64,000 nucleotides of DNA from CBFHSF01 sp965658445 (GCA_965658445.1 CBFHSF010000002.1:284581-348580), one strand, 5' to 3'; shown: positions 1 through 9,648, numbered from the stretch's first letter. Notes: generated by a model not told the origin, from the sequence alone. Numbers and translations: made by a program.

Positions 1-2
1 CC

Positions 3-530
3 GAGATTGCCGTTTTGGCTTTGGGTGGTATCGTTGCTGATAAATCTATTAAAGTTGCGGGGGATGTCTTTACCAATGACATTGCCTACTACATGAGAAC
101 GCAACACAACCTATTTGTTGGGGAGCGCACGGCAGAACAAATCAAGATCAGTGTAGGTTCTGCCTTGGACGAATTGGAAAACCCACCAGAGGATCTTCCA
201 GTTCAAGGTCGTGACTTGCTTACGGGTAAGCCCAAGCAAATTACGGTTACCTACAAAGAGATTGCAAAAGCACTTGACAAGTCAATCTTGAGAATTGAGG
301 ACGCCATTATGGAAGCCCTCTCTATGACGCCACCCGAATTGGCGGCAGACATCTACAACTCAGGAATCTACATGGCCGGTGGAGGTTCTATGTTGAGAGG
401 ACTTGACAAGAGGATTTCCATGAAGACAGACCTTCCTGTATACGTTGCTGAAGATCCTTTGAGAGCCGTTGTTCGCGGCACGGGTATCGCCCTCAAAAAC
501 GTAGAGAAATTCAATTTCTTAATGCGATAA
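3..530 (+). CDS. mreB: Rod shape-determining protein MreB, C-terminal part (5' end outside window)
   Basis: This is the last 175 residues of the bacterial actin homologue that forms membrane-bound filaments and directs the elongation peptidoglycan machinery. The reading frame is open to the window edge, so the start and the first nucleotide-binding lobe are missing. The visible part carries the actin-type adenosine-binding motif GIYMAGGGSMLRGLD and the conserved end VVRGTGIAL. The gene mreC starts 11 bases downstream, and mreD, PBP2 and rodA follow on the same strand, the standard mre/mrd order, so the family call is secure. Nothing can be said about its promoter. Confidence 0.96.
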   Translation, partial: EIAVLALGGIVADKSIKVAGDVFTNDIAYYMRTQHNLFVGERTAEQIKISVGSALDELENPPEDLPVQGRDLLTGKPKQITVTYKEIAKALDKSILRIEDAIMEALSMTPPELAADIYNSGIYMAGGGSMLRGLDKRISMKTDLPVYVAEDPLRAVVRGTGIALKNVEKFNFLMR

Positions 531-541
531 GGCAGTAGCCC

Positions 542-1366
542 ATGAGGTTTTTACTTCAATTGATATTTCAGAACACCAGGGTACTGGTGTTTTTATCATT
601 GCAGGTAATCGCCCTTTGGATGTACTTTTCTTCTAGAAACTACCAAAAGAGCTATTTCGCTTCTGGGTTTGTTGAAATTTCTGGAGGTGTGGACGATGCC
701 GTAAACGGTATTGAAGAATATTCCAACCTTTCTGAAATCAACGAAAACCTTGCCCGCGAAAATGCCATTTTGCGCTCAGCACAAAGAGAGAGCTACTTTC
801 CTCTTTTCTCGGTGACTGACACAATAGTCGACACCTTGTACGCTCAACAATACGTATATGTCCCCGGGAAAGTCATTTCTGCCAGCTATAAAAAAACAAA
901 CAATTACCTCACTGTAAACCTAGGCCGTGTTCACGGAGTAAAGCCTCAGCAAGGGGTGGCTTCCGCCGATGGTGTGGTGGGCGTTGTAAAGGAAGTAAGT
1001 GAACATTACTCCAGAATCATTCCTCTAATCCACCCCAAGTTTACCATGAGTGGTTCCGTAAAGGGCTCTCCCCATTTTGGAACGTTGGTTTGGGATGGGA
1101 AAAGCTACGAGCAAATCTCCTTATTAGACATCCCAAGACATGCGCAGTTAGAGGAAGGTGACACCATTGTTACCAACCAAAAGTCTTCGTTGTTTCCTCC
1201 GGGAATTACCATTGGTTACGTGAGAGAGAAAACGATCAACCCCAATGACGGCTTTTATTCTGTGACCTTAGACTTGGCGCACGACTTTGCGACGATGGGT
1301 CCCGTTTACACCATAGAAAACTTATTGGCAGAAGAACAACAAAATCTAGAAGCTGATGAGGAATAA
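542..1366 (+). CDS. mreC: Rod shape-determining protein MreC
   Basis: MreC is the bitopic periplasmic scaffold that links MreB filaments to the PBP2-RodA synthase and activates it. The 274-residue protein has one N-terminal membrane segment (about residues 12-30), a helical stretch rich in Glu, Asn and Arg (about 58-85) fitting the dimerising coiled coil, and a beta-rich periplasmic domain containing GVVGVVKEVSEHYSRIIPL. Length is normal for the family. It lies 11 bases after mreB and its end overlaps mreD by 11 bases, which suggests translational coupling. The acidic C-terminal tail (EEQQNLEADEE) is dispensable-looking. The call is firm from domain pattern plus operon position. Confidence 0.95.
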   Translation: MRFLLQLIFQNTRVLVFLSLQVIALWMYFSSRNYQKSYFASGFVEISGGVDDAVNGIEEYSNLSEINENLARENAILRSAQRESYFPLFSVTDTIVDTLYAQQYVYVPGKVISASYKKTNNYLTVNLGRVHGVKPQQGVASADGVVGVVKEVSEHYSRIIPLIHPKFTMSGSVKGSPHFGTLVWDGKSYEQISLLDIPRHAQLEEGDTIVTNQKSSLFPPGITIGYVREKTINPNDGFYSVTLDLAHDFATMGPVYTIENLLAEEQQNLEADEE

Positions 1367-1868
1367 TCCCATTTCCATAGGAATTAGCTTGATTCTCATC
1401 ATCATCCTTCAGGTGCTGGTGGTGGATCACTTCTTGATTTTTGGATATGTCATTCCCTTGGTTTACCTCTTTGGGGTTCTTTATCTACCAACGGTCATCA
1501 AGCCCATTCCCACATTGATCATTGCCTTTCTTCTCGGTTGGACCATTGATCTATTTCAGGGAACGGGAGGAATCCATGCCAGCGCCTGTGTATTGCTGGC
1601 CTATGTAAAACCATTCTTGTTGCGAAGCATTTCGACACAAGGGGGATTGGAGTACGAAAGACTCTCCATCCAGACCCTGGGAATGCCCAAGTTTTTAATC
1701 TATTCTTCCCTTGGAGTTTTGACCGCAACCCTTTGGATTCACGTTTGGGAAACCTTTGCTTGGTCTTTGATTTTTTCTTCCATACTCAAGGCAATAATTT
1801 CTTCGTTATTTACTGTGATTCTCATTACCTTACTAGAGATGTTACTCTACAGTAGAAAAGAAAAATAA
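1356..1868 (+). CDS. mreD: Rod shape-determining membrane protein MreD
   Basis: A 170-residue integral membrane protein with about five hydrophobic segments, which matches MreD, the membrane partner of MreC in the elongasome. MreD sequences are poorly conserved, so the call rests mainly on size, topology and position between mreC and the PBP2 gene. The segment PTLIIAFLLGWTIDLFQGTGG resembles the conserved MreD motif with an Asp in a membrane helix. Its stop codon shares bases with the start of the next gene (TAATG), so translation of mreD and PBP2 is probably coupled. Confidence 0.9.
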   Translation: MRNNPISIGISLILIIILQVLVVDHFLIFGYVIPLVYLFGVLYLPTVIKPIPTLIIAFLLGWTIDLFQGTGGIHASACVLLAYVKPFLLRSISTQGGLEYERLSIQTLGMPKFLIYSSLGVLTATLWIHVWETFAWSLIFSSILKAIISSLFTVILITLLEMLLYSRKEK

Positions 1869-3715
1869 TGGAGAGAAAATACCTGTTTTACGCCTTCTTT
1901 ATTTTCATCGGGCTGGCCTTTACCTCCCGCCTGTTTTACATTCAAATCGTAGATACGTCCTATAAACTTTCTGCGGAGAGCAATGCCACGCGCGAACTCA
2001 AACTCTACGCACCCAGAGGGTATATTTACGATAGGAATGGAAAGCTCTTGGTGGCCAACCAGGTTGCCTATGACCTCATGGTCATTCCCCAACAAATTGA
2101 AAACCTCGATACCGCCTCCTTTGCTAAGCTCCTGGGAATTGCCCCTGAGGAAGTAGACAAGCAATTAAAAAAGGCGAAGAGACACTCTTATTACAAGCCG
2201 TCTATCTTCTTAAAACAGCTTTCTAAAGAAGACTATGTTTCTGTTCAAGAAGCTTTGCACTTATATAGAGGGTTCTACCCTCAGAAGAGAATTCTAAGGG
2301 AGTATCCATACAACGGAGCCGCCAATGTGGTGGGATTTATTGGTGAGGCCAATGACCGTTTTTTGGCGAAACACCCCACCTACTCCAAAGGGGATTTAAT
2401 TGGAGTGGCGGGAATCGACAAATCCTACGAAGACGAACTCAAAGGAAAAGTAGGTGTCAAGAGAATTACGGTGGATGTTCACAATCGTGAAAAAGGTAAA
2501 TTTGCCAATGGACTTTACGACACCCTTCCTATCCCAGGTCGTGAAATTCTTTCCACCATTGACATTGACCTCCAGCTCTATGGAGAACTACTCATGTCAA
2601 ACAAAAGGGGATCCATCGTTGCCATTGAACCCAAAACAGGAGAAATTTTGGCATTGATAACGGCCCCCAATTACGACCCCAACCTCTTGGTGGGGAGACA
2701 GCGCTCCAAGGAGTACAGCCGATTGTATTTGGATTCCATTAACAAGCCCCTCTTTGATCGTGGGCTTTTGGCAGAATACCCTCCGGGGTCTCCCTTTAAG
2801 GTTATCAACGCCTTGATTGGGATGCAAGAAGGAGTGATTTCTGAGCGAACGACATTTACCTGTCATCACGGTTTTCACTACGGAAGGCTTACCGTGGGAT
2901 GCCACTGTGGAGGAGGAAGTATGGCTTTGGAAAAATCAATTTCTAAGAGCTGCAACAATTACTATTGTAACGTCTACAAGAGAATTATTGAAAATTACCC
3001 GTCTGCTCAGGAAGGCATGAATGCCTGGAGCGACCACGTAAAAAGCTTTGGATTGGGGCAATTCCTCAACAACGACCTCCCTACGGGAAGACGTGGTTTT
3101 GTTCCTACCTCAGATTACTTTGACCGAGCCTTTGGATACACCAACTGGAAGGCTGTGAGCACCATTTCTATGGGGATTGGCCAAGGGGAACTCGTAGTCA
3201 CCCCCATTCAGTTGGCCAACATGACAGCTGCCGTTGCCAACCGCGGTTGGTACATTACTCCACACATTGTAAAGAGCATTGGAGGGCAACCTTTGGACGA
3301 CCCCAATTTGACCGTTCCCAAGATGACCACTGTAGATTCCATTCACTTTCAACCCGTAATTGATGGGATGTACCGAGTGTTTACCGACGGTACCGCTCGG
3401 GGTTCACAAGTGGAAGGAATTCAAATTTGTGGTAAGACGGGAACAGCAGAAAACCCACATGGGCAAGACCACTCCATCTTTATTGCCTTTGCCCCCAAAG
3501 ACGACCCACAAATTGCCATTGCCATTATCGTAGAAAATGGATACTGGGGCTCGCGATGGGCGGCGCCTATTTCTAGCTTGATGATAGAGGAATACTTAAC
3601 CGATTCCATCTCAAGACCTCACATAGAAAAGAGAATGATAGAGGGCTCCCTACAAGAACAATACGACAACCAACTGAAGGTCATCCAAGAGAAAAAGAAT
3701 GAGAAGTCAAAATAG
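1868..3715 (+). CDS. mrdA: Penicillin-binding protein 2 (elongation transpeptidase)
   Basis: This class B penicillin-binding protein cross-links peptidoglycan during side-wall elongation together with RodA. The 615-residue sequence has an N-terminal membrane anchor (about residues 5-23), a dimerisation domain, then the transpeptidase domain. Catalytic motifs are visible: S308-P-F-K311 (SxxK), S361-C-N363 (SxN) and K523-T-G. A cysteine-rich stretch, TCHHGFHYGRLTVGCHCGGG, lies between the first two motifs and is typical of Bacteroidota PBP2. The gene begins at the mreD stop codon (TAATG) and overlaps rodA by 17 bases. The C-terminal tail is lysine/glutamate rich and probably disordered. Confidence 0.96.
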   Translation: MERKYLFYAFFIFIGLAFTSRLFYIQIVDTSYKLSAESNATRELKLYAPRGYIYDRNGKLLVANQVAYDLMVIPQQIENLDTASFAKLLGIAPEEVDKQLKKAKRHSYYKPSIFLKQLSKEDYVSVQEALHLYRGFYPQKRILREYPYNGAANVVGFIGEANDRFLAKHPTYSKGDLIGVAGIDKSYEDELKGKVGVKRITVDVHNREKGKFANGLYDTLPIPGREILSTIDIDLQLYGELLMSNKRGSIVAIEPKTGEILALITAPNYDPNLLVGRQRSKEYSRLYLDSINKPLFDRGLLAEYPPGSPFKVINALIGMQEGVISERTTFTCHHGFHYGRLTVGCHCGGGSMALEKSISKSCNNYYCNVYKRIIENYPSAQEGMNAWSDHVKSFGLGQFLNNDLPTGRRGFVPTSDYFDRAFGYTNWKAVSTISMGIGQGELVVTPIQLANMTAAVANRGWYITPHIVKSIGGQPLDDPNLTVPKMTTVDSIHFQPVIDGMYRVFTDGTARGSQVEGIQICGKTGTAENPHGQDHSIFIAFAPKDDPQIAIAIIVENGYWGSRWAAPISSLMIEEYLTDSISRPHIEKRMIEGSLQEQYDNQLKVIQEKKNEKSK

Positions 3716-4955
3716 ACTCGGCAACATAGATTACCTAACGGTTCTTTTGTACCTCCTCTTAGTCTTTCTTGGATGGGTAAGCATCTATGCTGCCGTATAC
3801 AACGAAGAGCACCAAAGCATCTTGGACGCCACCCAGAAATACGGAAAACAGCTAACGTGGATTGTGACCTCTTTACTTATGGCGGGAGGAATTTTATTGT
3901 TGGACGGTAGGATTTTTGAAAAGTTCGCTTGGCCCATTTACGGAGTCACCTTGCTGCTTCTGATAGGAGTTCTTCTCTTTGGAAAAGAAGTCAATGGTGC
4001 TCGTTCTTGGTATGCCATAGGCTCATTTAGCTTACAGCCCTCTGAATTCGCAAAAATTGGAGCGGCCTTGGCATTGGCGAAGTATCTCAACAAACTCAAT
4101 GTAGACTGGTCCAAACTCTCCAATAGGATCATCGCTTTGGCCATTATTTTTACTCCGGCGGTCTTGATTGCCCCACAGCCCGACCTTGGATCCTCCTTGG
4201 TTTACGCCAGCCTTTTGTTGGTTTTGTACAGAGAAGGACTACCGGGAAAATACATCTTTGCCGGTCTGGGATTGGCAGTCCTCTTCATCCTCAGTTTGCT
4301 TATCGACAAGTTTTATCTAGGCGGTGGTCTTTTGGTTGTCGCATTGATATTGGTCATTGTAGGAAGGCGCAACCGATCTTGGGTAATGGGGATATCGTTA
4401 GGAGCCGTTTTGGCTATAGGTTTTATTGGAACCGTGGATTACGCCTTTAACAATTTGCTAGAAGACAGACACAGGAATCGCATCAACATCTTACTTGGAA
4501 AAGCACACGACCCCAAGGGAATTGGATACAACACCAATCAAAGTATGATTGCCATTGGATCGGGAGGTTTTTCTGGAAAGGGATTTCTAAAGGGAACGCA
4601 GACCAAATTCAATTTTGTGCCAGAGCAGAGTACGGACTTTATTTTCTGTACCGTGGGAGAGGAATTTGGTTTCTTGGGAACGGCCGGTGTAATTACTCTC
4701 TTTATCATACTACTCTTCAGATTGGTCTTCCTTGCCGAAAGACAGAAGTCAACGTTTAGTCGAGTCTATGGATACTGTGTCGCCTCCATTTTATTCCTCC
4801 ACTTTTCTGTTAATATCGCCATGACCATTGGATTGGCTCCTGTAGTAGGCATTCCCCTTCCCTTCTTTAGTTATGGAGGTTCTTCTCTTTGGGGCTTTAC
4901 TCTACTGCTTTTCATTTTTATCCGATTGGATTCTTACCGATTGGAGACGCTGTAA
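3699..4955 (+). CDS. rodA: Peptidoglycan glycosyltransferase RodA (SEDS family)
   Basis: RodA polymerises lipid II into glycan strands in the elongasome and works as a pair with PBP2 encoded just upstream. The 418-residue protein is strongly hydrophobic with about ten membrane segments. SEDS signatures are present: GARSWYAIGSFSLQPSEFAK near residue 100, the loop PEQSTDFIFCTVGEEFGFLG, and the C-terminal GIPLPFFSYGGSSLWG. The start lies inside the PBP2 gene, a 17-base overlap that supports coupled expression. The middle section (about residues 195-250) is somewhat longer than in proteobacterial RodA, with extra hydrophobic residues, which is common in this phylum. Confidence 0.95.
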   Translation: MRSQNRLGNIDYLTVLLYLLLVFLGWVSIYAAVYNEEHQSILDATQKYGKQLTWIVTSLLMAGGILLLDGRIFEKFAWPIYGVTLLLLIGVLLFGKEVNGARSWYAIGSFSLQPSEFAKIGAALALAKYLNKLNVDWSKLSNRIIALAIIFTPAVLIAPQPDLGSSLVYASLLLVLYREGLPGKYIFAGLGLAVLFILSLLIDKFYLGGGLLVVALILVIVGRRNRSWVMGISLGAVLAIGFIGTVDYAFNNLLEDRHRNRINILLGKAHDPKGIGYNTNQSMIAIGSGGFSGKGFLKGTQTKFNFVPEQSTDFIFCTVGEEFGFLGTAGVITLFIILLFRLVFLAERQKSTFSRVYGYCVASILFLHFSVNIAMTIGLAPVVGIPLPFFSYGGSSLWGFTLLLFIFIRLDSYRLETL

Positions 4956-5079
4956 ACCTTCCGGCATTAAAGCTTTGCACGTTAAGCTCGCGTTAAGGTG
5001 GCATTTGAAAGCAATGCGAAACAAACGGTTTGCGTTCCAAGGGTTCTAACAATTACAACAGACAATTACAACAGAACCT

Positions 5080-5736
5080 ATGAATCAACTGCGTACTTTG
5101 CTGAATTCCATCAAACAAACCCCTCTTCTCAATCTGATTTTATGGACATTTTTTTCCATGGCCCTTCTCACCGCTCGAGTCATCTGGACTGGAGAAATCA
5201 CATTTGTCTTTTTGGCTTGGAATTTATTCTTGGCTTGGGTTCCATGGATTTTCTCCAAGGCCATTTCCACGAAACAAAGAGGCTGGAAACAACTGGGGCT
5301 TTTGGTGGGATGGATTTTGTTCTTTCCCAATGCGCCCTATATTTTAACGGACCTATTTCACTTAAAATTGAGATTGGTCATGCCCCTTTGGTTTGACTTA
5401 CTACTTATTCTGAGTTTTGCGGTCAGTGGGCTTCTTCTGGCAACACAAAGCCTTCACATTATGAGAAAATGGTTGCGTCATTACATATCTGTAGGATGGA
5501 CAGAATTAGCCACCGTAGGATACTTATTCCTCACGGCGTTTGGAATCTATTTAGGGCGCTTTTACCGTTGGAACAGTTGGGATCTAACTACTCGTCCCGT
5601 AGAATTGATTTACGACGTCCTGATCGCATTCAGACACCCTTTTCAGCATTATGACCTTTGGACCTTTACCCTAGGGGTGGGAGCATTCCTATACCTGCTT
5701 TATCGCACGACAAAAGTTTCCAAGGAGGAGATTTAG
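5080..5736 (+). CDS. DUF1361 family membrane protein
   Basis: A 218-residue protein with about six membrane helices. The stretch FFPNAPYILTDLFHL is the hallmark of the DUF1361 family, whose function is unknown. It follows rodA after 124 non-coding bases and is convergent with the PpiD-like gene downstream, with which it shares a terminator. The initiation codon ATG at 5080 follows an A/C-rich leader (acaattacaacagaacct) without a Shine-Dalgarno sequence. Its position next to the shape operon does not by itself imply a cell-wall role. Confidence 0.85.
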   Translation: MNQLRTLLNSIKQTPLLNLILWTFFSMALLTARVIWTGEITFVFLAWNLFLAWVPWIFSKAISTKQRGWKQLGLLVGWILFFPNAPYILTDLFHLKLRLVMPLWFDLLLILSFAVSGLLLATQSLHIMRKWLRHYISVGWTELATVGYLFLTAFGIYLGRFYRWNSWDLTTRPVELIYDVLIAFRHPFQHYDLWTFTLGVGAFLYLLYRTTKVSKEEI

Positions 5737-5786
5737 AAGTGATCTTCCGTTTAGCAATAAATGACACCCAATAGTATCCATAAAAA

Positions 5787-5811
5787 AACCGCCTCGAATA
5801 TCGAGGCGGTT
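5787..5811. terminator. Bidirectional intrinsic terminator
   Basis: An 11-bp perfect stem (AACCGCCTCGA / TCGAGGCGGTT) with a 3-base loop, preceded by a run of A and followed by TCTATTTT. It lies between two convergent genes (DUF1361 and the PpiD-like gene) and can serve both. Confidence 0.9.
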
Positions 5812-5875
5812 TCTATTTTGTGAAGAATCCAGTCTACGTGGACTGCATTCTAAAAGTATTGTCTAGTAGTAGGGT

Positions 5876-8062
5876 CTAGTAAAAAACAGGTCTTCTATCC
5901 ACTACTCCTGCTCTTTCTTCCAATGAAGGTACAAAGTCAGAAATTACGCGGTTAACCGTTCTTGAAGCTTCTTGTTGTGCTACTGCTGATTGATCAGGAG
6001 CAGCCGTTGGTACTGTTTGTGAAGTAACCGTTACAACAAATACTCCTCTGTCTCCGGCAATAGGAGCAGACATTACGTTCTCTTCCAAACCGGCAAGCGC
6101 ACCCAATACTTCAGGCTCTTGACCCACAGCTCCAAGGTTGTTAGAACCTAGAGAAACCGATCCAGAGATGTCTTTAGACTTAAGAGCCACTCCCAAACCA
6201 ACTACGTCAGTAGCGTTGGCATCAGCAATGCGTTGCTTGAGGATGGCTGCTTTCTTTTCTTTGATGATCTCTGGAGTTGCAGATGCTCTCGCTTTCTCCA
6301 CACCTTGCAAACCATCGTTGTTAATTCCGTTGAGGATAACTACTACATAGCTCTGTTGGTTGTTGTTCAACAATTGGATATCACCTACAGCTCTATCTTC
6401 ACCGAAAGTCCAGCGAACGATCTCTCTGTTGTTACCCAAACCAACGATGTTTTCGTCAAACTCCTTAACGTCATTGGCAACTCTAAGGCTCAAGCCCATT
6501 TCATCAGCCAATGCAACGTAGTCTTCTGCAGATTGTGCCTCAGCAGCAAACTTGGAAGCGCGGTTGTAAATGTCGTTGAAGGTCTTTTCAGAAGGTGTTA
6601 CTTCGCGGTAAACCGTAGCGATTTTCATTCCGCGGTTGTCACCTTTAGTATCTACAATCTGGATGATGTGAATTCCAAATTGAGTAATGGTCTTACCGAT
6701 GTGACCTTTTTTGTTTCTGAAAGAGTACTCTTTGAACATGGGGTCAAATTGAGCGTCTCTTGAAATCCATCCCAAGTCTCCACCTTTTCCTCTTGCTACG
6801 ATGTCGTCATTGAATTTTTGGTTGATAGAATCCCATTGTGAAGGATCGTTAACCAACAAATCATTCAAGCTATCAGATAGAGCCAATGCTTCTTGTGGCG
6901 TTCTAACCACTGCTTGAGAAGCTCTTGTAGCTCCTTGGTAGGCAATGAGAATGTGCTTAACCTCTACAGAGTCTGGGAGGCTGCGAACTTGTGAAAGCTT
7001 AGAAACTTTAAAACCAGCTTCTGAGCGGTATGGACCGTAGATAAATCCTTCCTCTGCATTAGACATTACACTGTCAATCTCAACAGGCAATTCACCTGGA
7101 ATGTACATGGTAGGATCAAAGCGAGTGTCGCTATTGGCGTTTACGAAAGAAGAATCAGAAGTTGTGGTTCTGAATCCAACCAACGTGTCCATTAGTTTAG
7201 ATCTTGGGTTTCTCACCACTCTATCTTCAACAAGAGCAGCCAATTGATCTCTAACATCTTCGTAATCTTCTACAGAAGGCTGAATCGCAAAGTTCACAAA
7301 CTGAAAGTCTCTAGACTCCTCTTGCTTGTACATCTCTTTGTGCTTAGCCACGTAGTTTTTAATGTCTGAATCAGAAACCTCCACCTCTGCATCATCCACA
7401 TCCGTGTAAGGAAGGAAAACGTAAGAAACGTTGCGAGTGGTGTTGTCCAAAGTGTATTTGTACTCTGCCAACTTCTTGGGCATGTAGATTGCCTTGCGAG
7501 CGGCTTCGTATACTTTTGATTGTAACGCTTGATCTCTAACGGCATTTTCAAAATCAACCCAAGAGGCCCAGTTTGCACTGGCTTCTTCAGAGAGATCTTT
7601 GTTATCTCTCAAACCTGCCAAACCTCTTTTGAAAAGATCTTCAGAGAACTGACCTGTAGTAGGATCTACAAAGCTTTGGTTCTGACGAATGTTTGGGTTA
7701 TTGATAATGCGGTAGTACAATTCGTCCTCGGGAATAGAAAACCCTTGGTCTGTGTACATATTCAAAATTTCGCTTCTCAAAATCTCATCGTAAGTAGCGT
7801 CTACCAATTGTTTGTTGGTAACGTTGTTGAGATTAGGGTCGCGCATTTGCGTCTTATATTGCTCGGTTCTTTCCGATAGTTTTTGAGAAAACTGAACGCG
7901 GTTTATCTTCTCCCCATTCACCTCCATCACAGTATCGTCGTTTCCACCGAAAACGCTTTGTCCAGAACCCAGTAAATCAGTTAGGGTAAATGCAGCAATC
8001 GCCACACCGATAAGTCCTATCACCAAACCTGATCTTTGTCTGATTTTCTCTAAGGTCGCCAT
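5876..8062 (-). CDS. PpiD/SurA-like periplasmic peptidyl-prolyl isomerase
   Basis: A membrane-anchored periplasmic foldase of 728 residues that probably helps exported and outer-membrane proteins to fold. One N-terminal membrane helix (about residues 14-32, GLVIGLIGVAIAAFTLTDLL) is followed by a SurA_N-like chaperone region. A parvulin domain lies at about residues 364-475, with VEVKHILIAY at its start and GKGGDLGWISRDAQFDPMF then GIHIIQIVDT near its end. The long C-terminal part (about 480-728) is a second all-alpha/beta region as in other Bacteroidota PpiD-type proteins. It is the last gene of the minus-strand run that begins with coaX. The catalytic competence of the parvulin domain cannot be judged from sequence alone. 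Confidence 0.9.
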   Translation of the reverse strand: MATLEKIRQRSGLVIGLIGVAIAAFTLTDLLGSGQSVFGGNDDTVMEVNGEKINRVQFSQKLSERTEQYKTQMRDPNLNNVTNKQLVDATYDEILRSEILNMYTDQGFSIPEDELYYRIINNPNIRQNQSFVDPTTGQFSEDLFKRGLAGLRDNKDLSEEASANWASWVDFENAVRDQALQSKVYEAARKAIYMPKKLAEYKYTLDNTTRNVSYVFLPYTDVDDAEVEVSDSDIKNYVAKHKEMYKQEESRDFQFVNFAIQPSVEDYEDVRDQLAALVEDRVVRNPRSKLMDTLVGFRTTTSDSSFVNANSDTRFDPTMYIPGELPVEIDSVMSNAEEGFIYGPYRSEAGFKVSKLSQVRSLPDSVEVKHILIAYQGATRASQAVVRTPQEALALSDSLNDLLVNDPSQWDSINQKFNDDIVARGKGGDLGWISRDAQFDPMFKEYSFRNKKGHIGKTITQFGIHIIQIVDTKGDNRGMKIATVYREVTPSEKTFNDIYNRASKFAAEAQSAEDYVALADEMGLSLRVANDVKEFDENIVGLGNNREIVRWTFGEDRAVGDIQLLNNNQQSYVVVILNGINNDGLQGVEKARASATPEIIKEKKAAILKQRIADANATDVVGLGVALKSKDISGSVSLGSNNLGAVGQEPEVLGALAGLEENVMSAPIAGDRGVFVVTVTSQTVPTAAPDQSAVAQQEASRTVNRVISDFVPSLEERAGVVDRRPVFY

Positions 8063-8155
8063 TAATCTATAGTTTTTATATCAAGGTTGCGAATATACAA
8101 TTGCCCTTGAAAAATCAGAAAAATGAGCTAGCAAATTTTCGGAAAATATTGAATT

Positions 8156-9415
8156 TTATTCGGATTCGAGCCTTTTGACCTGAACTTCGTCTATTCTATT
8201 GGAACTTCCCTTGGTGATTTTAAATCGAAGGTCTTCGATAACGACCATTTCTCCTGGCTCGGGAATGCTTTCAAAACGGCTCGTCAACAGCCCACCCAAA
8301 GTGGAATACGTCTCGCTTTCAGGAAGTTTGAGATCGTAGTTGTCATTGAGGTGATCAATCTCTAATCGTGCAGAAAACAAATAGGTTCCATCTTCAAAAG
8401 CCACCTCCTTGAGATCCTCAGAATCGTGTTCGTCTTCAATCTCTCCAAAGATTTCTTCTACTACATCCTCTAAGGTTATCATTCCAGAAGTCCCGCCAAA
8501 TTCATCGATAACAATGGCAATGTTTCTCTTTTCCTTTGTAAAGTGATTGAGCAGCTGATCTGCGGTCATGGATTCAGGGATAAAGGACACGGGACGCAAA
8601 ACCGATCGGATATCCGAAGGCTTTTTAAAGAGCTCATATGCGTGAACATATCCTATGAGGTTGTCCATGTTCTCTTCAAAAATTAAAACTTTAGAATATC
8701 CGTGATCTGTAAAAACGCTCTTGAGTTTTTCAATGCTGGTCTCGACGGGAACGGCCATAATCTCCGTTCTTGGGATCATCATTTCTCGAGCTTTCTGCTC
8801 AGAAAAATCCAAGGCATTTTGGAAGATTTCAATCTCGTGATCCACTTCTTCAGAATCGCGGTTGCTCGTGGTGTTTTCTTGAATAAAGTGATCCAAATCT
8901 ACCTTGCTAAAAACGGGTTGATCCTCATCCAATTCCTTTTTAAAAAACAACTTTAACAAACCGTTTGAAATCAGCATCATAAAGGAAACTATGGGATAAA
9001 ACAACCCATAGAATAGGACACTGGGTAGCGCAAACCACCTGAGAGATTCATTGGCATTGGCGTTAAAATAAGCCTTGGGAATGTACTCTGCTAAAAACAG
9101 AATGACGATGGTGGAAAGTGCAGTCTGGACCAATAGTAGAATCCAAGCATTTTCAATTCCGCCGATTAATGGGTTTAATGCTTCGGGCATGTACAAGCCG
9201 TAAAGGACCAGTGCAATGTTATTTCCCACCAACATGGTTGCGATGAAACGCGCGGGCCTCTTAACGAGGAAGGAAATGAGATTGAAGGGGAAGTTCCCCT
9301 TCTTGCTCTCCAATTCTATGTGAAGCCGGTTGGCAGACAAAAAGGCAATTTCCATCCCTGAAAAGAAAGCGGAAAGGACCAATGTGGTTAGAATGATAAA
9401 GAGCAGGGTGCTCAT
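8156..9415 (-). CDS. CNNM/CorC-type membrane protein with CBS pair (hemolysin C family)
   Basis: A 419-residue protein with an N-terminal DUF21/CNNM membrane domain (about residues 1-185), a pair of CBS domains (about 205-330, including EQKAREMMIPRTEIMAVP and IDEFGGTSGMITLEDVVEEIFGEIEDE) and a C-terminal CorC_HlyC domain. Proteins of this build are linked to Mg2+/Co2+ export or tolerance. The gene is a paralogue of the gldE gene at 48.6 kb and shares its architecture, but its neighbours are lptC and the PpiD-like gene rather than gldD, so the GldE name does not apply here. Expression is likely as part of the coaX-to-ppiD run. Confidence 0.9.
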   Translation of the reverse strand: MSTLLFIILTTLVLSAFFSGMEIAFLSANRLHIELESKKGNFPFNLISFLVKRPARFIATMLVGNNIALVLYGLYMPEALNPLIGGIENAWILLLVQTALSTIVILFLAEYIPKAYFNANANESLRWFALPSVLFYGLFYPIVSFMMLISNGLLKLFFKKELDEDQPVFSKVDLDHFIQENTTSNRDSEEVDHEIEIFQNALDFSEQKAREMMIPRTEIMAVPVETSIEKLKSVFTDHGYSKVLIFEENMDNLIGYVHAYELFKKPSDIRSVLRPVSFIPESMTADQLLNHFTKEKRNIAIVIDEFGGTSGMITLEDVVEEIFGEIEDEHDSEDLKEVAFEDGTYLFSARLEIDHLNDNYDLKLPESETYSTLGGLLTSRFESIPEPGEMVVIEDLRFKITKGSSNRIDEVQVKRLESE

Positions 9416-9447
9416 TTTGGCTTATTTGTCTGAATTACGGACTGGGA

Positions 9448-9648
9448 TTATTGGTTGTTCCTCCTAGACTCAATCCTACGTCTAGAATTTCTTCTGAAAA
9501 AATACATAAAAACTCCCAAAAACACCCCGCCTACAAAAATAAAGTAGCGATCTGTGTAGGGGCCATTGATACCCATAATGACTTCGTACAAACAAACGGT
9601 AGCTACTACTAGCCACATGATCTCAACGATCCTCATCATCTTTACCAT
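9448..9648 (-). CDS. Small membrane protein, unknown function
   Basis: A 66-residue protein with two hydrophobic segments (about residues 6-25 and 36-51) and a strongly basic tail (RRNSRRRIESRRNNQ) that should stay in the cytoplasm. I do not recognise a named family. It overlaps the end of lptC by 26 bases and lies 32 bases before the CorC-like gene, so it is clearly inside the operon. The overlap with lptC and its membrane topology argue that it is a real gene. The start could also be the ATG four codons later. Confidence 0.7.
   Translation of the reverse strand: MVKMMRIVEIMWLVVATVCLYEVIMGINGPYTDRYFIFVGGVFLGVFMYFFRRNSRRRIESRRNNQ

Noticed and set aside
4998..5396. A 132-codon plus-strand frame over the start of the DUF1361 gene
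   Set aside because: It is out of frame with the well-supported DUF1361 membrane protein and shows no family features.
6233..6763. A 176-codon plus-strand frame inside the PpiD-like gene
   Set aside because: Antisense to a well-supported coding region with parvulin motifs; the peptide has no recognisable features.
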